Positions 50,216 to 62,370 of a stretch of DNA of 64,000 nucleotides are shown here, piece after piece. The notes below the pieces were generated by a model. That model had not been told where the DNA came from. It ran no database searches and was given only the letters and a program-made list of their open reading frames with translations. Made by a program: the position numbers and the translations under genes. The DNA comes from Trichinella spiralis (Eukaryota > Nematoda > Enoplea > Trichinellida > Trichinellidae): positions 8,251,832 to 8,315,831 of the forward strand of contig CM012954.1 in assembly GCA_000181795.3 (NCBI GenBank). The letters run 5' to 3'. The first letter of the stretch is position 1, and each line of letters starts with the position of its first letter.

Positions 50216-53200
50216 ATGGCATTGGTCTTTCAATTGACCATGTTTTCGTTGTTCTCCATGGCCAAAACGACACCGAAAACTGTCACTGCACGTCGTATAT
50301 TTTACGAAACTACACCATTTGAAGACAAATCCGGTAAGTAACTGCAATGATGATGCTTTTTCTATGTTTTTCACCGAATGTAAAAAATCAGCTTTCATTT
50401 TTACCACATCAAACAGTTATATTGCTGTTATTTCACATTGTATGTTGTACTCTGCGGGCCATTTTCCTCGAGTTCTTAGCTGTTTTTCTTCTTGTACTTT
50501 ATCAGTATTTTTCAAAAATCCGGTCGATATTGGACATCAGTTGACCGTCTGACCGCTTCGAGCATCAAGCGGCAAGTCAATTAATTCTTTTTCCAAGTAA
50601 CGGCTCGTTTACTACTAGATCATCTTTGAAGTGCTTACTCAATTCGACTGTGAAAAATAATTGAAGAAAATTGTAGTATTTCAAATTGAACTTTCTACTC
50701 TCTCGACTGTTCAAAATGGACTGGTCCTTTTAATTTATTGTAATTTTCTGTTCTTTTTAATATTCCTCTACATACAAATTATCCCACGTGCATACAAATA
50801 AGCAGATGTTGATTTTCCACTTTACACTGCGGGGTATATTTTAATTTTTTTTTCTGTTTTTGACGAAGGCTGTGGATAGGCATGAAAATTATCAGGTCTG
50901 TATGTATTTCCTAGTGTAAACGATTTTCTTTACACTCATAGAATTCAACTTGTCAGTTTTTTGATTTTAAAATGCTTCGTGATGTTCAGTGTTATTTATT
51001 TATTTTTTGCTTTGACATTATTATTAATATGATGTTTTTATGGAATTCTTTTTTAAAATTAACTGCTTTGACCTTTAGAATGAATATTCGTTCGAATTAT
51101 GGTTATTTATTTAATTTTTTTGGTTTCTGGAAGTCATTTAAAAATTGATAAAGTAGCTGTTTTTCTTGCTTATCTCGTGTTGAACACAATTTCACTCGTG
51201 GGAATCAGGCACCACTTCCTCTTGTAACAGTTGCTAATTGTATAAGAATGGTGAAAGTAGTTTTGAATTAAATTAAAAAATTCACAATTCCATTTATTAA
51301 TAAGTTGTATTTGTTTTTTAATTAATAGCCAATTAGCAGTTCATTTGAAGTGGCAATTTTATTTATGTTGTTCAAAAGAGTGCTGTTTCCAATAGGCAAT
51401 TTTATTATTCACTTGAATTCGGTTGAAGTGTTCAGTTAATTGTTTAGTAAATTTATCAAACAATTACATTGTATTAGTAAGTAGATGTATGTAAATGAGA
51501 TTTTCATGTTAAATAATGCATAACTTTTCGAGAATCAATCTTTGTCAGATTTATATACGTATATTTTTTAAAATTTCATTTGTTGAATGAAAATTTTAGT
51601 GATTGATTATGCATACACTGATATATATATATATGTAGATACAATAGGTGATGTAGAAATTTTTAATTTTTAATTGCTACTTTGGACAGTGAATGTTATG
51701 ACTAGAATAATAGCAGAAAGATTGAAAATTGAGAATTGTATGTATAATGGAATTTCGGTGAAAAATTTTTCTACTGTATATAATTAGTAAAAATGATGCT
51801 TAACAATTTTAGCAATGTCATGTGCTTTTTGCCCGCAGATTGCACTTGTAGTAGTTGTGGTAGTAGTATTGCGTTGAAAGCGATCGTCTATTGAAGCCCT
51901 AATAACAGTGCATAAGGAAAGTAAATATAAATTGAAGTCGATAAAATTGGCCACATGTCTGGCAAACTTAAGCTTTTGCTATACTGAAGATGCAACAAAG
52001 CGTTGCACTTGAACGCATAGACCACTAGATTGATGCTTTGAAATTGTCTGCGAAAATGATATCCGCGGGATGAACTGAAGGCGAACTGCTGATGCTGGAC
52101 GATTAAGCAGTGAAGCTTTAATATGCTTTCATTCTGGCACAAATTAATAATAATTTACGTGTTGCGTTAATTGCAAGTATTTATGCCTGAAGCCTCTGCA
52201 GCACAGTTGATCTCATTTTCAAAAGCCTCAACTGGCGCACGAAGCTGAACTTTTCTCAGCAGTTGCTTTTCATCTTTTCGGTCGACAGTTCAGCTTGAAG
52301 ACTGTTGGTTCTCTTTTTCTCTTCCATATTCAAAATAGGAAAATAAATTTAAATCAACTTTCATAACTGGTTAGCTTGTTAAGGTATCATTTTAAATGAA
52401 TATATTTGTAGCAATTATTACATAAGGAATTGAAACTGATTATTTTATTTTATAATTATTATTGTTATTGTCTTCATTTTAATCTGCGCAACTGATAAAT
52501 TCTTTTATTAGCTATCGTTATTTTATTTGCTTATGCTTATCATATGCAATGTATTGGTTAATTGTTGGTCGACGGTGAAAAGAAAATTATTCCCTTCTTT
52601 AACATTAAATTGTTATGTAGAGGTGTTTTGTTCAATTAGAGAGTTAATTATTGATCAAAACGCGTTTGCATACGGGCATTGCTTTTCGTTTTTACATTCG
52701 ATATGTTGCAATACAATTTTTCCTCTTCAACAACGTCATATATAGTTCAGCTATTCTATTTTAACGATTTTTTCTGCTTCTTTTCTATTGTTATTGTAAG
52801 TGTTCTACGGTGAATTGCAGCTATACATTGTATATACTGTGAAAAAGCAATGCTTCCAACTCTGTGTGTGTGTGTGTTTTTATGTGAAGAAATTTTTCTT
52901 TTTTTACATTCCAACAACTTGCATTTTATTTTGTGAAAGTTATTATTTATGAAATTATAATTTTGATCAGCGGTGGTGGTGTTCAGCTTGTTTGGCTCTG
53001 TTTGCCTTTTTCAGTATAGGTGATTAATTGATTTCGTTAATTCCGCAATTTGAAAATTGCCACTTTTTATAAACAATGCTTCTTATATCAATCTTGTGTA
53101 TTTGTGCTTCAGCATGCATTAGCAGCAATAAAAGCATGCAAATGCAGCCTTTACAAAATGATCAAATGGTGAATCATTGTTGTCATTGCCGTTCAGGATA

Positions 53201-56200
53201 AATGGTAATTTGTAAAAGGAAGGAGGCTCCGGACGGGGGGTTGGGATTGAAAGAAGCAGTGGTGAAAATGCCAGGTTTCTCGACGAACCCATTGCTGAAG
53301 TGACCGACCAGAATATTCTTACGCTAATCAATGTACCAACTTGACGACGGTTGTGTCAATAGACGACTCGTGGGATTGGGTTTGAAGTGGACAAAGCGAT
53401 CCGAGCAATCGGTTGAATAGCCTATCCGGCTTGCAATGTGGCTCCATTACCTTCCAAGCAGGTGTCCGAGCGAACAAGCTTTACAATCACTTTTAGCACC
53501 CAAACAATCAATGCTCGCGTGCTATTTTACCATATCGACCAGAGCCGAACGCTCCACACTGCTTGTCTTGCAAGATTTGTTTCGATTTTCTGAAAAGCAT
53601 ATCTATATGCGCTCAACAATTGCCTAGTCAGTCGATCTTGTTGTTTGAGTGAAAAAGTGACTCCTCTGGGACAAATTTGATCCATTCAAAAATGACAAAA
53701 CGATTCATGCCTTTGCTTTTATATCTTTTTTTGTTATTCTATCTTTGATATTTTTTCTTAGTTTAAAGTTTCTTCTTGAGAAATTTTTACTTTAAATGTG
53801 TCTTTTCTTCATTCATTGTTTTTACCCCTTTTAATTGTATTTCTGTAGCCTTCAATTTGTCCATTTTCATGCAGTTGTGTTTTGAGGGGGTTTATGTAAA
53901 TTTTCCTTTTCTTTCTCAACGAATCTTATTAATCATCTGCTGTTTGGACCAGCAGAATTTATTCCAATCAGAAATATTTGGAAATTAACTTAATTTTCAA
54001 TTATTTGAACATTTACAAAATAAATATACTCCTCACTCAACATTGCTTTGTTAAGCAATTCTTATTGATGAATAGTTTTCTAATTGAAATATCGAGTTTG
54101 TAAATAATCGTAGCAACGCAAAATACTTGCTAGCATTGTTGAAGTGCACACTTGTTGATCTGTTGCTGTTAATTGCTATTACAACATTTTAATTTTTAAT
54201 TTCATCTTCATCATCTATCATCCACCGCTGATGGATACTTTTGGGTTTGCTTTTCGTTTTCTTTCGCTTTCATCAATCACATTCTTCTATATAATTTATG
54301 CTTATTTAAATTTCTTTTTTCATTCAATTCGTATTCAATTTTAATCATCACAAAATTGAAATGATATCTTTTTTCAAATACTGTCGTTTAGTATAATGTA
54401 TGTATCATTTTTAGAAGAAGAAATCTGAGAATATTTTGAAAAATTATAATTACTTTATTACACGTAGTACTTATTATTATTAAGCATTTTTATCATATTT
54501 CATTATCTACTTATTCAAAATCTATTTTTGATATGATTTTTCTATATTAGTATTATTCAGATGGTGATTTTATTTGGATGAAATTTATTAATTACTACTT
54601 TATACTCCGTGTACATAAATACTTTTGCTTTTGTTAAAATTAATTATTATTAATGCACACGAACGCGTGTTTGTCACGAAATTTTTATATTATATATATT
54701 TGGAAATAATAATAATAAGTATTATTATTGTTGTTGTAGTATGAGAAGATGATGCATTTTTTTTAGTTAAGTTGAGAAATATGTTTGTTCTAGTGTGAAA
54801 TTTGTAGTGCGAAATTTGAACGTTCGAAACCTTTTTCTACATCGAATTTACTTATTGAAAATTTTAAATTAGACTCTTGAGATGGGTTTGAAATTTTTTC
54901 CCCTTCTTTACTTAACAAAAGCTGCCGGACAGAATTTGCTGATTGATTTATTTTCAGCTCCTCTGAGCTTTGCCAGTGTTATTTCGTTTTGCTCAAATTG
55001 GTTGACATAACGCCTTGTAGCTGCTTCCTGCGAATTTCGTTTCTAGACACATTTTACTATGCGGTTTATTATGAATTGTTCTCCACTTTATTACTTGATA
55101 AACAATTCATTTTCCCATTCAACGTTTTCCAACAGTAGACTCAGCGGTATAATATGTTCCATTTGAATGGCATCACCGATGTGCGGTTAAAATCTGCTTA
55201 ATCGAATAGTATCACTTGTTTGCACGTTTATGGCCTCAAATGTGGTGGAAATTTTATCTTTTTTATTATACAACATGACGCTTGATCCTCTTGATTCCAG
55301 TTGTGAGTTGCATTTCATTTCAAAATTTTTGCTCTTCACATCTTCTTTGATTCATTTATTGATAATGGGAAATTTTATTGATTTCATCTACACGCTTTCA
55401 TATGACATTTTTAATAATAAAAAAAGCCAAAAAAACGTAGAATCCGCTTATTGTATAAAAGCAAACTTACACTTGTTGCACGAAGTATGTTAATTAAAAA
55501 ATAATAATGACCGACATTGTGCAGTGTTGCTGGTGATTTTTATCCATATTGCTTACGTACGATATGCGTGATGATGCATCGTAAAATTATGTTTTATTAT
55601 TGATTTCATTATTACTTGAATAAGTTGCAGTGGTCATGTATTTCTTGTTTTAATGGCTTTTTTGAAAATTAATTTCATTTCTCCTTCTCTTTAGCTCAAT
55701 ATGCAACCCAATGCTATAGCTGTATGTCGACGTTGTATGAAAATCTTTGGTACGAGTCGGGCATTTCATTGCTTTACAAAAAGCCCGAATCGTTCACAAG
55801 CTACTGTGACCAAGATCGGTTTGACAGCAGGAAAGTGCTTGCAAAGCCTTGCAGCGATCACTGTATTATTATTGAAAATGAAAACGTTATTTTTGGTAAG
55901 TTTAATTTTAAAAGAAGAACTTTCAAAATATAAGCAAAATTAAATTGAATTATATTAGTTGTTGTTGCTCATGTATATGACAACGGTTGAGGTGTTACTA
56001 AAAAATTTGATTATCTTAATTGATGAAATGTTGTTTGTTTGTGAAAAGGAAGGGTGCGTTGGTTTGCAAATTCACTTCATATTCTTTTTTGTGTATGTAA
56101 TGTTATTGATAGTGATATTTTAAACGACATACATGTTGATGTAGATTTAAGGATTGCAATGGAATATGATATTGCAGGTAATATCCGCAGAACGTACATG

Positions 56201-56458
56201 CGCGGCTGTTTATCCGATATTATCAATTATAATATGACTACGATCAGCTATTTGAATCATCGGCACAAGTGCCTGACCATCCCGATGCGATATTTATTCA
56301 TGGGTTCTTATCGCAGTGTGCAGAATCAGCCTCTGCGAATATGTGCCTGCTTCACCGGTCATTGCAACGGTTCTTCTGCTGTTTCTGTGCATTTTACCAA
56401 CAAAATACTCCTCTTCATCACTCTGCTCCATTTCTCAGTTCGGCTATTCCATTTCTGA
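50216..56458 (+). CDS. Secreted Ly-6/uPAR-like, probably GPI-anchored, ODR-2/HOT-like protein
   Basis: Exons 50216-50333, 55695-55895 and 56178-56458; 199 residues with matching phases and strong GTAAGT donors on exons 1 and 2. Exon 1 gives a signal peptide (LVFQLTMFSLFSMA). Exons 2-3 form one cysteine-rich domain: CYSCMSTLYENLW, SYCDQD, KPCSDHC, MRGCLSDI, HKCLTI, CACFTGHCNGS. The CxxC start and final C-C-x(n)-CNxS are Ly-6/uPAR hallmarks, and the CYSCMS..Y..LW opening and RGC element recall the nematode ODR-2/HOT family. The C-terminal 20 residues are hydrophobic (ILLFITLLHFSVRLFHF), fitting a GPI-attachment signal after the NGS stretch. ODR-2 is a neuronal GPI-linked protein needed for olfactory signalling in C. 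elegans. Intron 1 is 5.4 kb and could hold alternative first exons, as in odr-2. Confidence 0.68.
50334..55694 (+). other. First intron of the Ly-6/ODR-2-like gene (5.4 kb)
   Basis: Mostly AT-rich. An island of more balanced composition at about 53190-53640 has short open frames on both strands (for example MWLHYLPSRCPSEQ on plus at 53436) but no recognised domain. It may be an internal promoter or enhancer. Another open stretch is at 52142-51888 on minus, without support. Confidence 0.4.
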
Positions 56459-57049
56459 TCATCAGTTTGAATATGCTTCAACCATTCCGATATTTGTGTA
56501 AAGTATTTTATTTATATTTTTATTGGCTTTAATATTTTGCTGGAAAGAAAGTTCAACCGATGAAAATTTGTAATATGAGAAATTTTTTGTTTCATTCATT
56601 CTTCACTATTTTTGTTGATGCTTTTTTAAATTTTTTTTTACAAAAAATATTAATCAATTCATCATGGACTTTTGAAGTTTGGGTATTTTCTGTGGCAAAA
56701 TGGAAGAAATGTTTGGAGATTTGACAATCGACGAGTGATGAGATGAGATTAACGTATTTACGTGAAATTAATAAAACTGACCTGCGCAATTCTGCCGACA
56801 TGTATAATCTCTCTGATTTAATTGCGCATGCAAAAATTTTTCCCTTCAGATGATCTGTTATCAGTTTGACGTCAGCGTGTAAATTATTGGCCGGTGAAAT
56901 TTATTAAAAATGCAACATTTGGAATTTGATGAGCGTTCGATGAGCCAGCCAGCTAACCAACCAACCAACAGGGTGCTTTTCCACTATCAACGCTGCAGTT
57001 GGTATTCTGTTTTCTCTTTGTTCCTCAAGCTTTAAGCCTATTTAGATAT

Positions 57050-57130
57050 ATGAAGGAAAAATTTTCCCCAACGCACCAGCAGCAACGACCAACGTCCACA
57101 TCGAATCCATCGATTGTTCGAACAATAAGC
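57050..57130 (+). CDS. Candidate alternative first exon of the Hairy/E(spl) gene
   Basis: ATG followed by 27 codons (starts MKEKFSPTHQQQRPTSTSNP) ends at AGC|GTAAGC in phase 0, the phase needed by the bHLH exon at 61395. It would give an alternative N-terminus and place a promoter 3.4 kb upstream. Only the frame and donor support it. Confidence 0.25.
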
Positions 57131-59626
57131 GTAAGCGAAGATAATTTTACTTTGCACTTTTTTGCTTGCATAACAAATAATAGATTGGGATGAATTAATT
57201 TTTGATGAATAATTTGAAAGCAATATTTTATTAGTTCTAAAGGAAAGTGAACAAAAAGTTTTTTTTTCTAAAAAAATTGTTTTTCACTGCATTAAAAATT
57301 TTGAATTGTAACAGTTTGATGTAACATTTCAAATAATCTTATTTATACCTGATTAAATTTTTTTGTCGTACAAATTACAGTAATCTATGCCACGCATGAC
57401 GTTGATGTATTGACTAATTTATAAAAAAAATTGTCAGTGAAATTGAATTACTCAAAAAATAAATTTGCTAAAGCAGTAGTTTTCATTAATTAATTGTAAA
57501 ATTGTATTTGCAACAAATTAATTACTTATTTGAAAAAATTGAAACAACAAGTTGCGTCAAGTGTTTTTTTAAGCTGAGCAATGTCGAGCAATTTTATTCT
57601 GATCGTGTGTAATTTCAGTCTTTATCTTTGATTCAAAGTGAATGTTTGAATTTTCTCTACAATCTGAGCATAGGGTAAATTTTTTTGATAATTACCTTAC
57701 GACAATGGTTATCTAGATGTATGTATGTATACCTTTTTTTTCTTCCAATACACAATTCGCCAGCGACGAAGTTTGCTTTGAAAATACTTCTTCTACCAAA
57801 GCGGATGCTGTTTGACATGTTTCTTTGATTATACAGAAAGGCGTGGCGGTTTTGTTCCATTGTTCCGCATCAATTCTGATGACGAGAATTGTTGATATGA
57901 TCTCTTGATAGGATTGAACTGACAATTGGCTGAAGGCCATTCACAAAATTCTGATCACTGGTATTTTGAGTTGATGAATTGTTCTATCTGTTTATTCGGT
58001 GTTTTCTATGCCTGCGGAACACTGTGGTCGAGTGGGCTTTTCACGAGCAGCCCACAATTTCAGTGCAGTGCAATTTCACGCCAACAGGCGTACTTCCTTT
58101 ATTTTCAAAGTTCAAATACGGATAGAAACACACTTTGAAGCACTGTATAGTTAGTTGTATTATGTGAAAATTGTATTTGTATGAAAAAAGCTATTATCAA
58201 TTGTCGGGCGGTGGTTCTTTTTTTTATTTATTTATTTATTTTCTCTTAATAATTTAAAACATAACATGTTCAATTTTGTCATTTGGGAAAAAATTACCTC
58301 CGTTCGAATAGATCAAATCTGTTGTCGGTTGATTAGTTTAAAGTTTAAGTGATTTTGGTTATAGTGTAAATTTTAATTGTACAAAGGAAAAAAAAAGATT
58401 TTTCACGTCCGAACGATTTCCGGTCAAAAGAGATGTTCAAGCAATGGTGAAGTGTATGGTATGAAAGCGGACGCAAAAATGAATGACCACCAGCACGTCA
58501 TGGTTGAATTCCACTGTACAGGGTCGGCTATGTTGGTCGTGTTGACATGAACACGACAAGTTTGTTGTTCTCCAAGGCTTATTTTCGTGCAGCTTCCACT
58601 TTTGCGTACAATTGTTCATTCATTGTTCAGTACAATAGAGTAGTAGAATTTGGGAATCGTGGAACAGGGTGGGGGGGGGACGCTTTTTCAATGCACAAAT
58701 TTTGGAATCAAACGAAATTTATTTATTAATATTCATTTTTTTCACTGAAATATTCTGATAATCACAAATCCATTCTACATTCTAACATATAGTCCTTATT
58801 TACGTATAAAAATATACAGTATGGAAAATGAAATTCTCTTCTTCTTCAGACGCGGAATAATTCTATTCTAATAGGCTAAATGGTTTACAGAGTTGAAAAA
58901 AAATTACTCGATTCAATTTATTTAAAAAACTTGAAAACATCATTGTCATACTGTTTGAATTAATAATAATTAAGAATATATTGAATTTGTTTTGTCATTG
59001 GAAATTTGTAAATTCTCACTTTTCCTAGCAGCAGTTCAGGTGCGCATTTTATTCAAATTTGTCACTGTTTAACGCTAGTTAATTGAAATCAATTTTTGAA
59101 AGCAAAACTATCACTCTATAGGCTTTTTTTTGTGTGTGTGTATTTTTCTTTTACGAACAGCAAGCACGTCGTTTTCTATTTTTTCAACTCTGCGAAATGT
59201 GAAACAGTAAACAAACAACCAAGCAACTAAATGTTTTTTTTATTAAGTTTTTTTCATTTTAAATTTGGTTTTTGTAATTTAATGGCAATAAATAACGATT
59301 TAAAATTTGCAAATTTGGAATTTTTGGTCGATTTTCACCATGTAAATTATTTTCATATATATATATATGTATATAGGTGTTGTTGTAATGGTGGTGATTG
59401 ATGATCAGAGTGGAAAATTAACGTGCTGTACGACGAATTCGGGGCTTTTTATTGAATACGAGATAAAAATCAACAATTTCAATCGGTCACGTGCCAGTCG
59501 GGTGCCGGTGAACAAACGCTCAGAACTGTGTGTCGCGCGCCCAGTTTCAACCTGGCGACACGTTTCCATTGGACTGGTTTGTTTTTGATGAAAAACTTTA
59601 CCCACCGGAGCTTTGCTATCTTGTTA

Positions 59627-59663
59627 TTATAATAATAATAATAATAATTATTATTATTATTAA
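59627..59663. repeat. (AAT)n-(ATT)n inverted trinucleotide repeat
   Basis: About six AAT units are directly followed by about five ATT units, so the block is self-complementary and can form a hairpin or cruciform. Confidence 0.8.
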
Positions 59664-59966
59664 TCAAAGCGTATTCATAATCGAATACACAGTGCATTGT
59701 GGTAAGTTGTTTGTTTGTATTTTTGTTGATCAAAAACTTGAACATTCAAGTGAACCTGGTACGCGTCCGGCCGGTCTGTATTGACCACTGCAAAGCAAAC
59801 ACAAGTTGAACAACACCGTCACCATACCGTTGACCGGTAGTACTGTGGATCATCCACATTCGACACACTACATACACAACATCCGAGAATCATCCGTCAG
59901 TCTCGAGTTAGCAACTGTGACCACCAGTGCAGTGGTCAGTCAGTGGTCAGTGAATTCACATACATT

Positions 59967-60002
59967 CGTCGTCGTCGTCGTCGTCGTCGTTGTTGTTGTT
60001 GT
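59967..60002 (+). repeat. (GTC)n(GTT)n trinucleotide repeat
   Basis: About eight GTC units followed by about four GTT units, in the probable promoter/5' UTR of the Hairy/E(spl) gene. Confidence 0.85.
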
Positions 60003-60457
60003 GTCTACGCCTGTGCCTGTGCGTATCTGGGCGGGGGTGTGTCTATGTCTGCTGTCTGTTGTCTGTTTTGTGTCGCGTGCGAGCACGACACAATTCAAAT
60101 CGACCATTTCTTCACTTTTAGCGCATTTCCCATTCGCCTCCTTTTTATCAAATGAAACACTCATCATGCCCACGCCGACCAGTAAACAGGTCCTCCATTG
60201 TCCCAAGCTTGTCATTGTCCTCGTAAACAATTTCACCAAATTCCTCTGTGCCGGGTTCACGGCACCGGCAGCTTTGAATGCAGCATCTAGATGGCCAGCC
60301 AGCTAACTAACTAACTAGCTAGCTGGTCAAAACGTACTTTGACCATTTCCAATTTCTAGCATTCTTCTGGCCACAACATACCAAATCATCATCACCAACA
60401 ACAGCCATTCTCATCATATACTGCTTCCAAGTAATATTGTTTCACATTCGAACAATT

Positions 60458-62232
60458 ATGACCCGTGATACTGGCAATACGTCCAATTCGATTTCACATC
60501 GTGCACAACAAACTCACAGAAAAACATCGGACAACAACAATATGAAAAAGGTACTCATTGATTATTTTATTTTTTTCTCATAAATTTATTTTCACAATTA
60601 GAACAATAATTTAATCTAGAATCACATTTCTACAATATTACAATAAACTGAATAGTAGAATTCAGTTGAATTTCCAAGTTTTATTAACAAATTTAAAAAT
60701 GATACTTTATTTTTTTTATCTACGTGCACCATTTGACAGTAATCCTGTAATGTTTTTTCTTTTTAACAACAACAACAACAACAACAACTTTTTACACTGT
60801 CAAATGAAAAATTTTTCTGAATTTCAATGTTGTCAACTTTCTGAAGATGAGAATAAAAATCCACTTTGCATACAAAATGACCAGTTTGGTGATAATAAAT
60901 TGGGCACACTCGGTGCTATCTTTATGTCTGTATATTTTTCAAACGACCTTCGCAACGCGATGGTCCGTTTCAATTCCGTTAAGATTATTCCCAATGTGTT
61001 ATTTTCAAATTGTGCTGTTGGCCTCAATTTCGAAACGAATCATTTGCATGAAGCAAAATTGATATGATCCATTTGATTATTATTCAATGAAAATGATGCA
61101 ATTGGTTTACTTTATTCAAACAACAACGATCGCTTGTTTCAACCACGGATTTTATCATCATTTGCAGTTATTACGTTGCACTTTGTTAAATACAAAACTA
61201 ATAACACTATTACACACGAGTGAAAAATGCATTTCAAAAAATGAAATTATCATTTGCAATAATAAAAAATTATGTTTCATGTTTTCCAAAAGTTTGCAAC
61301 AAAATATTGGCAGCAAAAAAATTAATCAATCTACTTTTTTAACAGTACTGGAATCAGAAGTATCAGAATAATAATATTTCAATATCAATTTCAGGCAAAC
61401 AAGCCTTTGATGGAGAAACGTCGTCGTGCGAGAATTAACAGAAGCTTAGATGAGCTGAAATCAATGTTGATTTGTTCGACTAAACCTTCAGTAAATAAAT
61501 GCAAAATAAAAAACAATTTTCCATTTTTTCTTCACGTTAAAAATAATTCACACATATTCATATGCAGATACCTGGCCATTCGAAGTGGGAAAAAGCGGAC
61601 ATATTGGAAATGACAGTTCAGCAAATGCGAACTTTACGAACTCAAACTAACAATCCTCGTAACATTCGAATCACAATAATCATACTTGCATATATGATAT
61701 TTTTTGTTTAGCTCGTGATGATCCAATCGCTTATGGACAATTCATTTCCGGTTATACACATTGCATAAGACAGTTGCAACGTTTTTTAATTAGCAGCAAT
61801 GGAACTTTCGCACCTGAAACTTGCCGAGATTTGATTGAAAATTTGATGGCAGATCTGAAACATCTTACCAATGAAGCTGGTCAAGCTAAAGTTCAAGAAT
61901 CATCGTCTTCTTCTGGTGCCGACTCGGTTAGCAGTTTGGAATTGGCTAGTTGCAATGACGACAATGAAACCTGCACTTCACAAAGTTCTCCTTCACCACC
62001 AGTCGCATCTCTGTTGGGTGTGGCGCACGATTCACCGTCATGTTTATTTGCCGTTAAAACGAATCCCGATTGTTTGCTAACTGCCGCAGCTTTTCCTCTT
62101 ATTCATACTTCTTTCGCCACTTGCTCTCCAATGACTCAATCTGAATCGTCCGCTTTTGCATCTTTCAGGTCAATACGGCATAATGAATGCAAATCAGTAA
62201 CTAAAAATGCATCATACTGGCGTCCGTGGTAA
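60458..62232 (+). CDS. Hairy/Enhancer-of-split family bHLH-Orange-WRPW repressor
   Basis: Exons 60458-60550, 61395-61490, 61568-61658 and 61712-62232; 266 residues, phases agree. The basic region ANKPLMEKRRRARIN carries the Pro typical of Hairy/HES proteins (NKPIMEKRRRARIN), helix 1 is RSLDELKSML and helix 2 is KWEKADILEMTVQQM after a loop shared by two exons. An Orange domain follows (IAYGQFISGYTHCIRQLQRF, about 100-145). The Ser/Thr-rich tail ends exactly in WRPW, the Groucho/TLE recruitment motif, before TAA. Hairy/HES proteins bind N-box/class C sites and repress neuronal and patterning genes downstream of Notch or as pair-rule/lin-22-type factors. The stop codon overlaps an AATAAA at 62232-62237. 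Intron 1 (844 nt) contains an open frame that is not supported as an exon. Confidence 0.96.
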
Positions 62233-62317
62233 ATAAATGAGAAAACAATTCACTTGTTGAATAAGTAGAGAATTTTAATATTTTTTCCCTTTTAAAGATA
62301 ATTATACATATATCTAT

Positions 62318-62370
62318 GTATGTAAGTATGTATGTATGTATGTATGGATGGATGGATGGATGGATGGATG
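62318..62370 (+). repeat. (TGTA)n(TGGA)n tetranucleotide microsatellite
   Basis: About six TATG/TGTA units followed by seven ATGG units in the 3' flank of the Hairy/E(spl) gene. Confidence 0.9.

Larger units (their letters stand above)
56459..60457. promoter_or_regulatory. 4-kb upstream region of the Hairy/E(spl) gene
   Basis: No full gene is seen. A candidate alternative first exon is at 57050-57130 (see separate entry). Between 59460 and 60450 the sequence becomes GC-richer with CACGTG at 59488-59493 (E-box/class B HES site), TTCCCAT at 60127-60133 (inverse of the RTGGGAA Su(H) core) and a GTC/GTT repeat, compatible with a Notch- and self-regulated promoter. Sites this short occur by chance. 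Confidence 0.4.
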
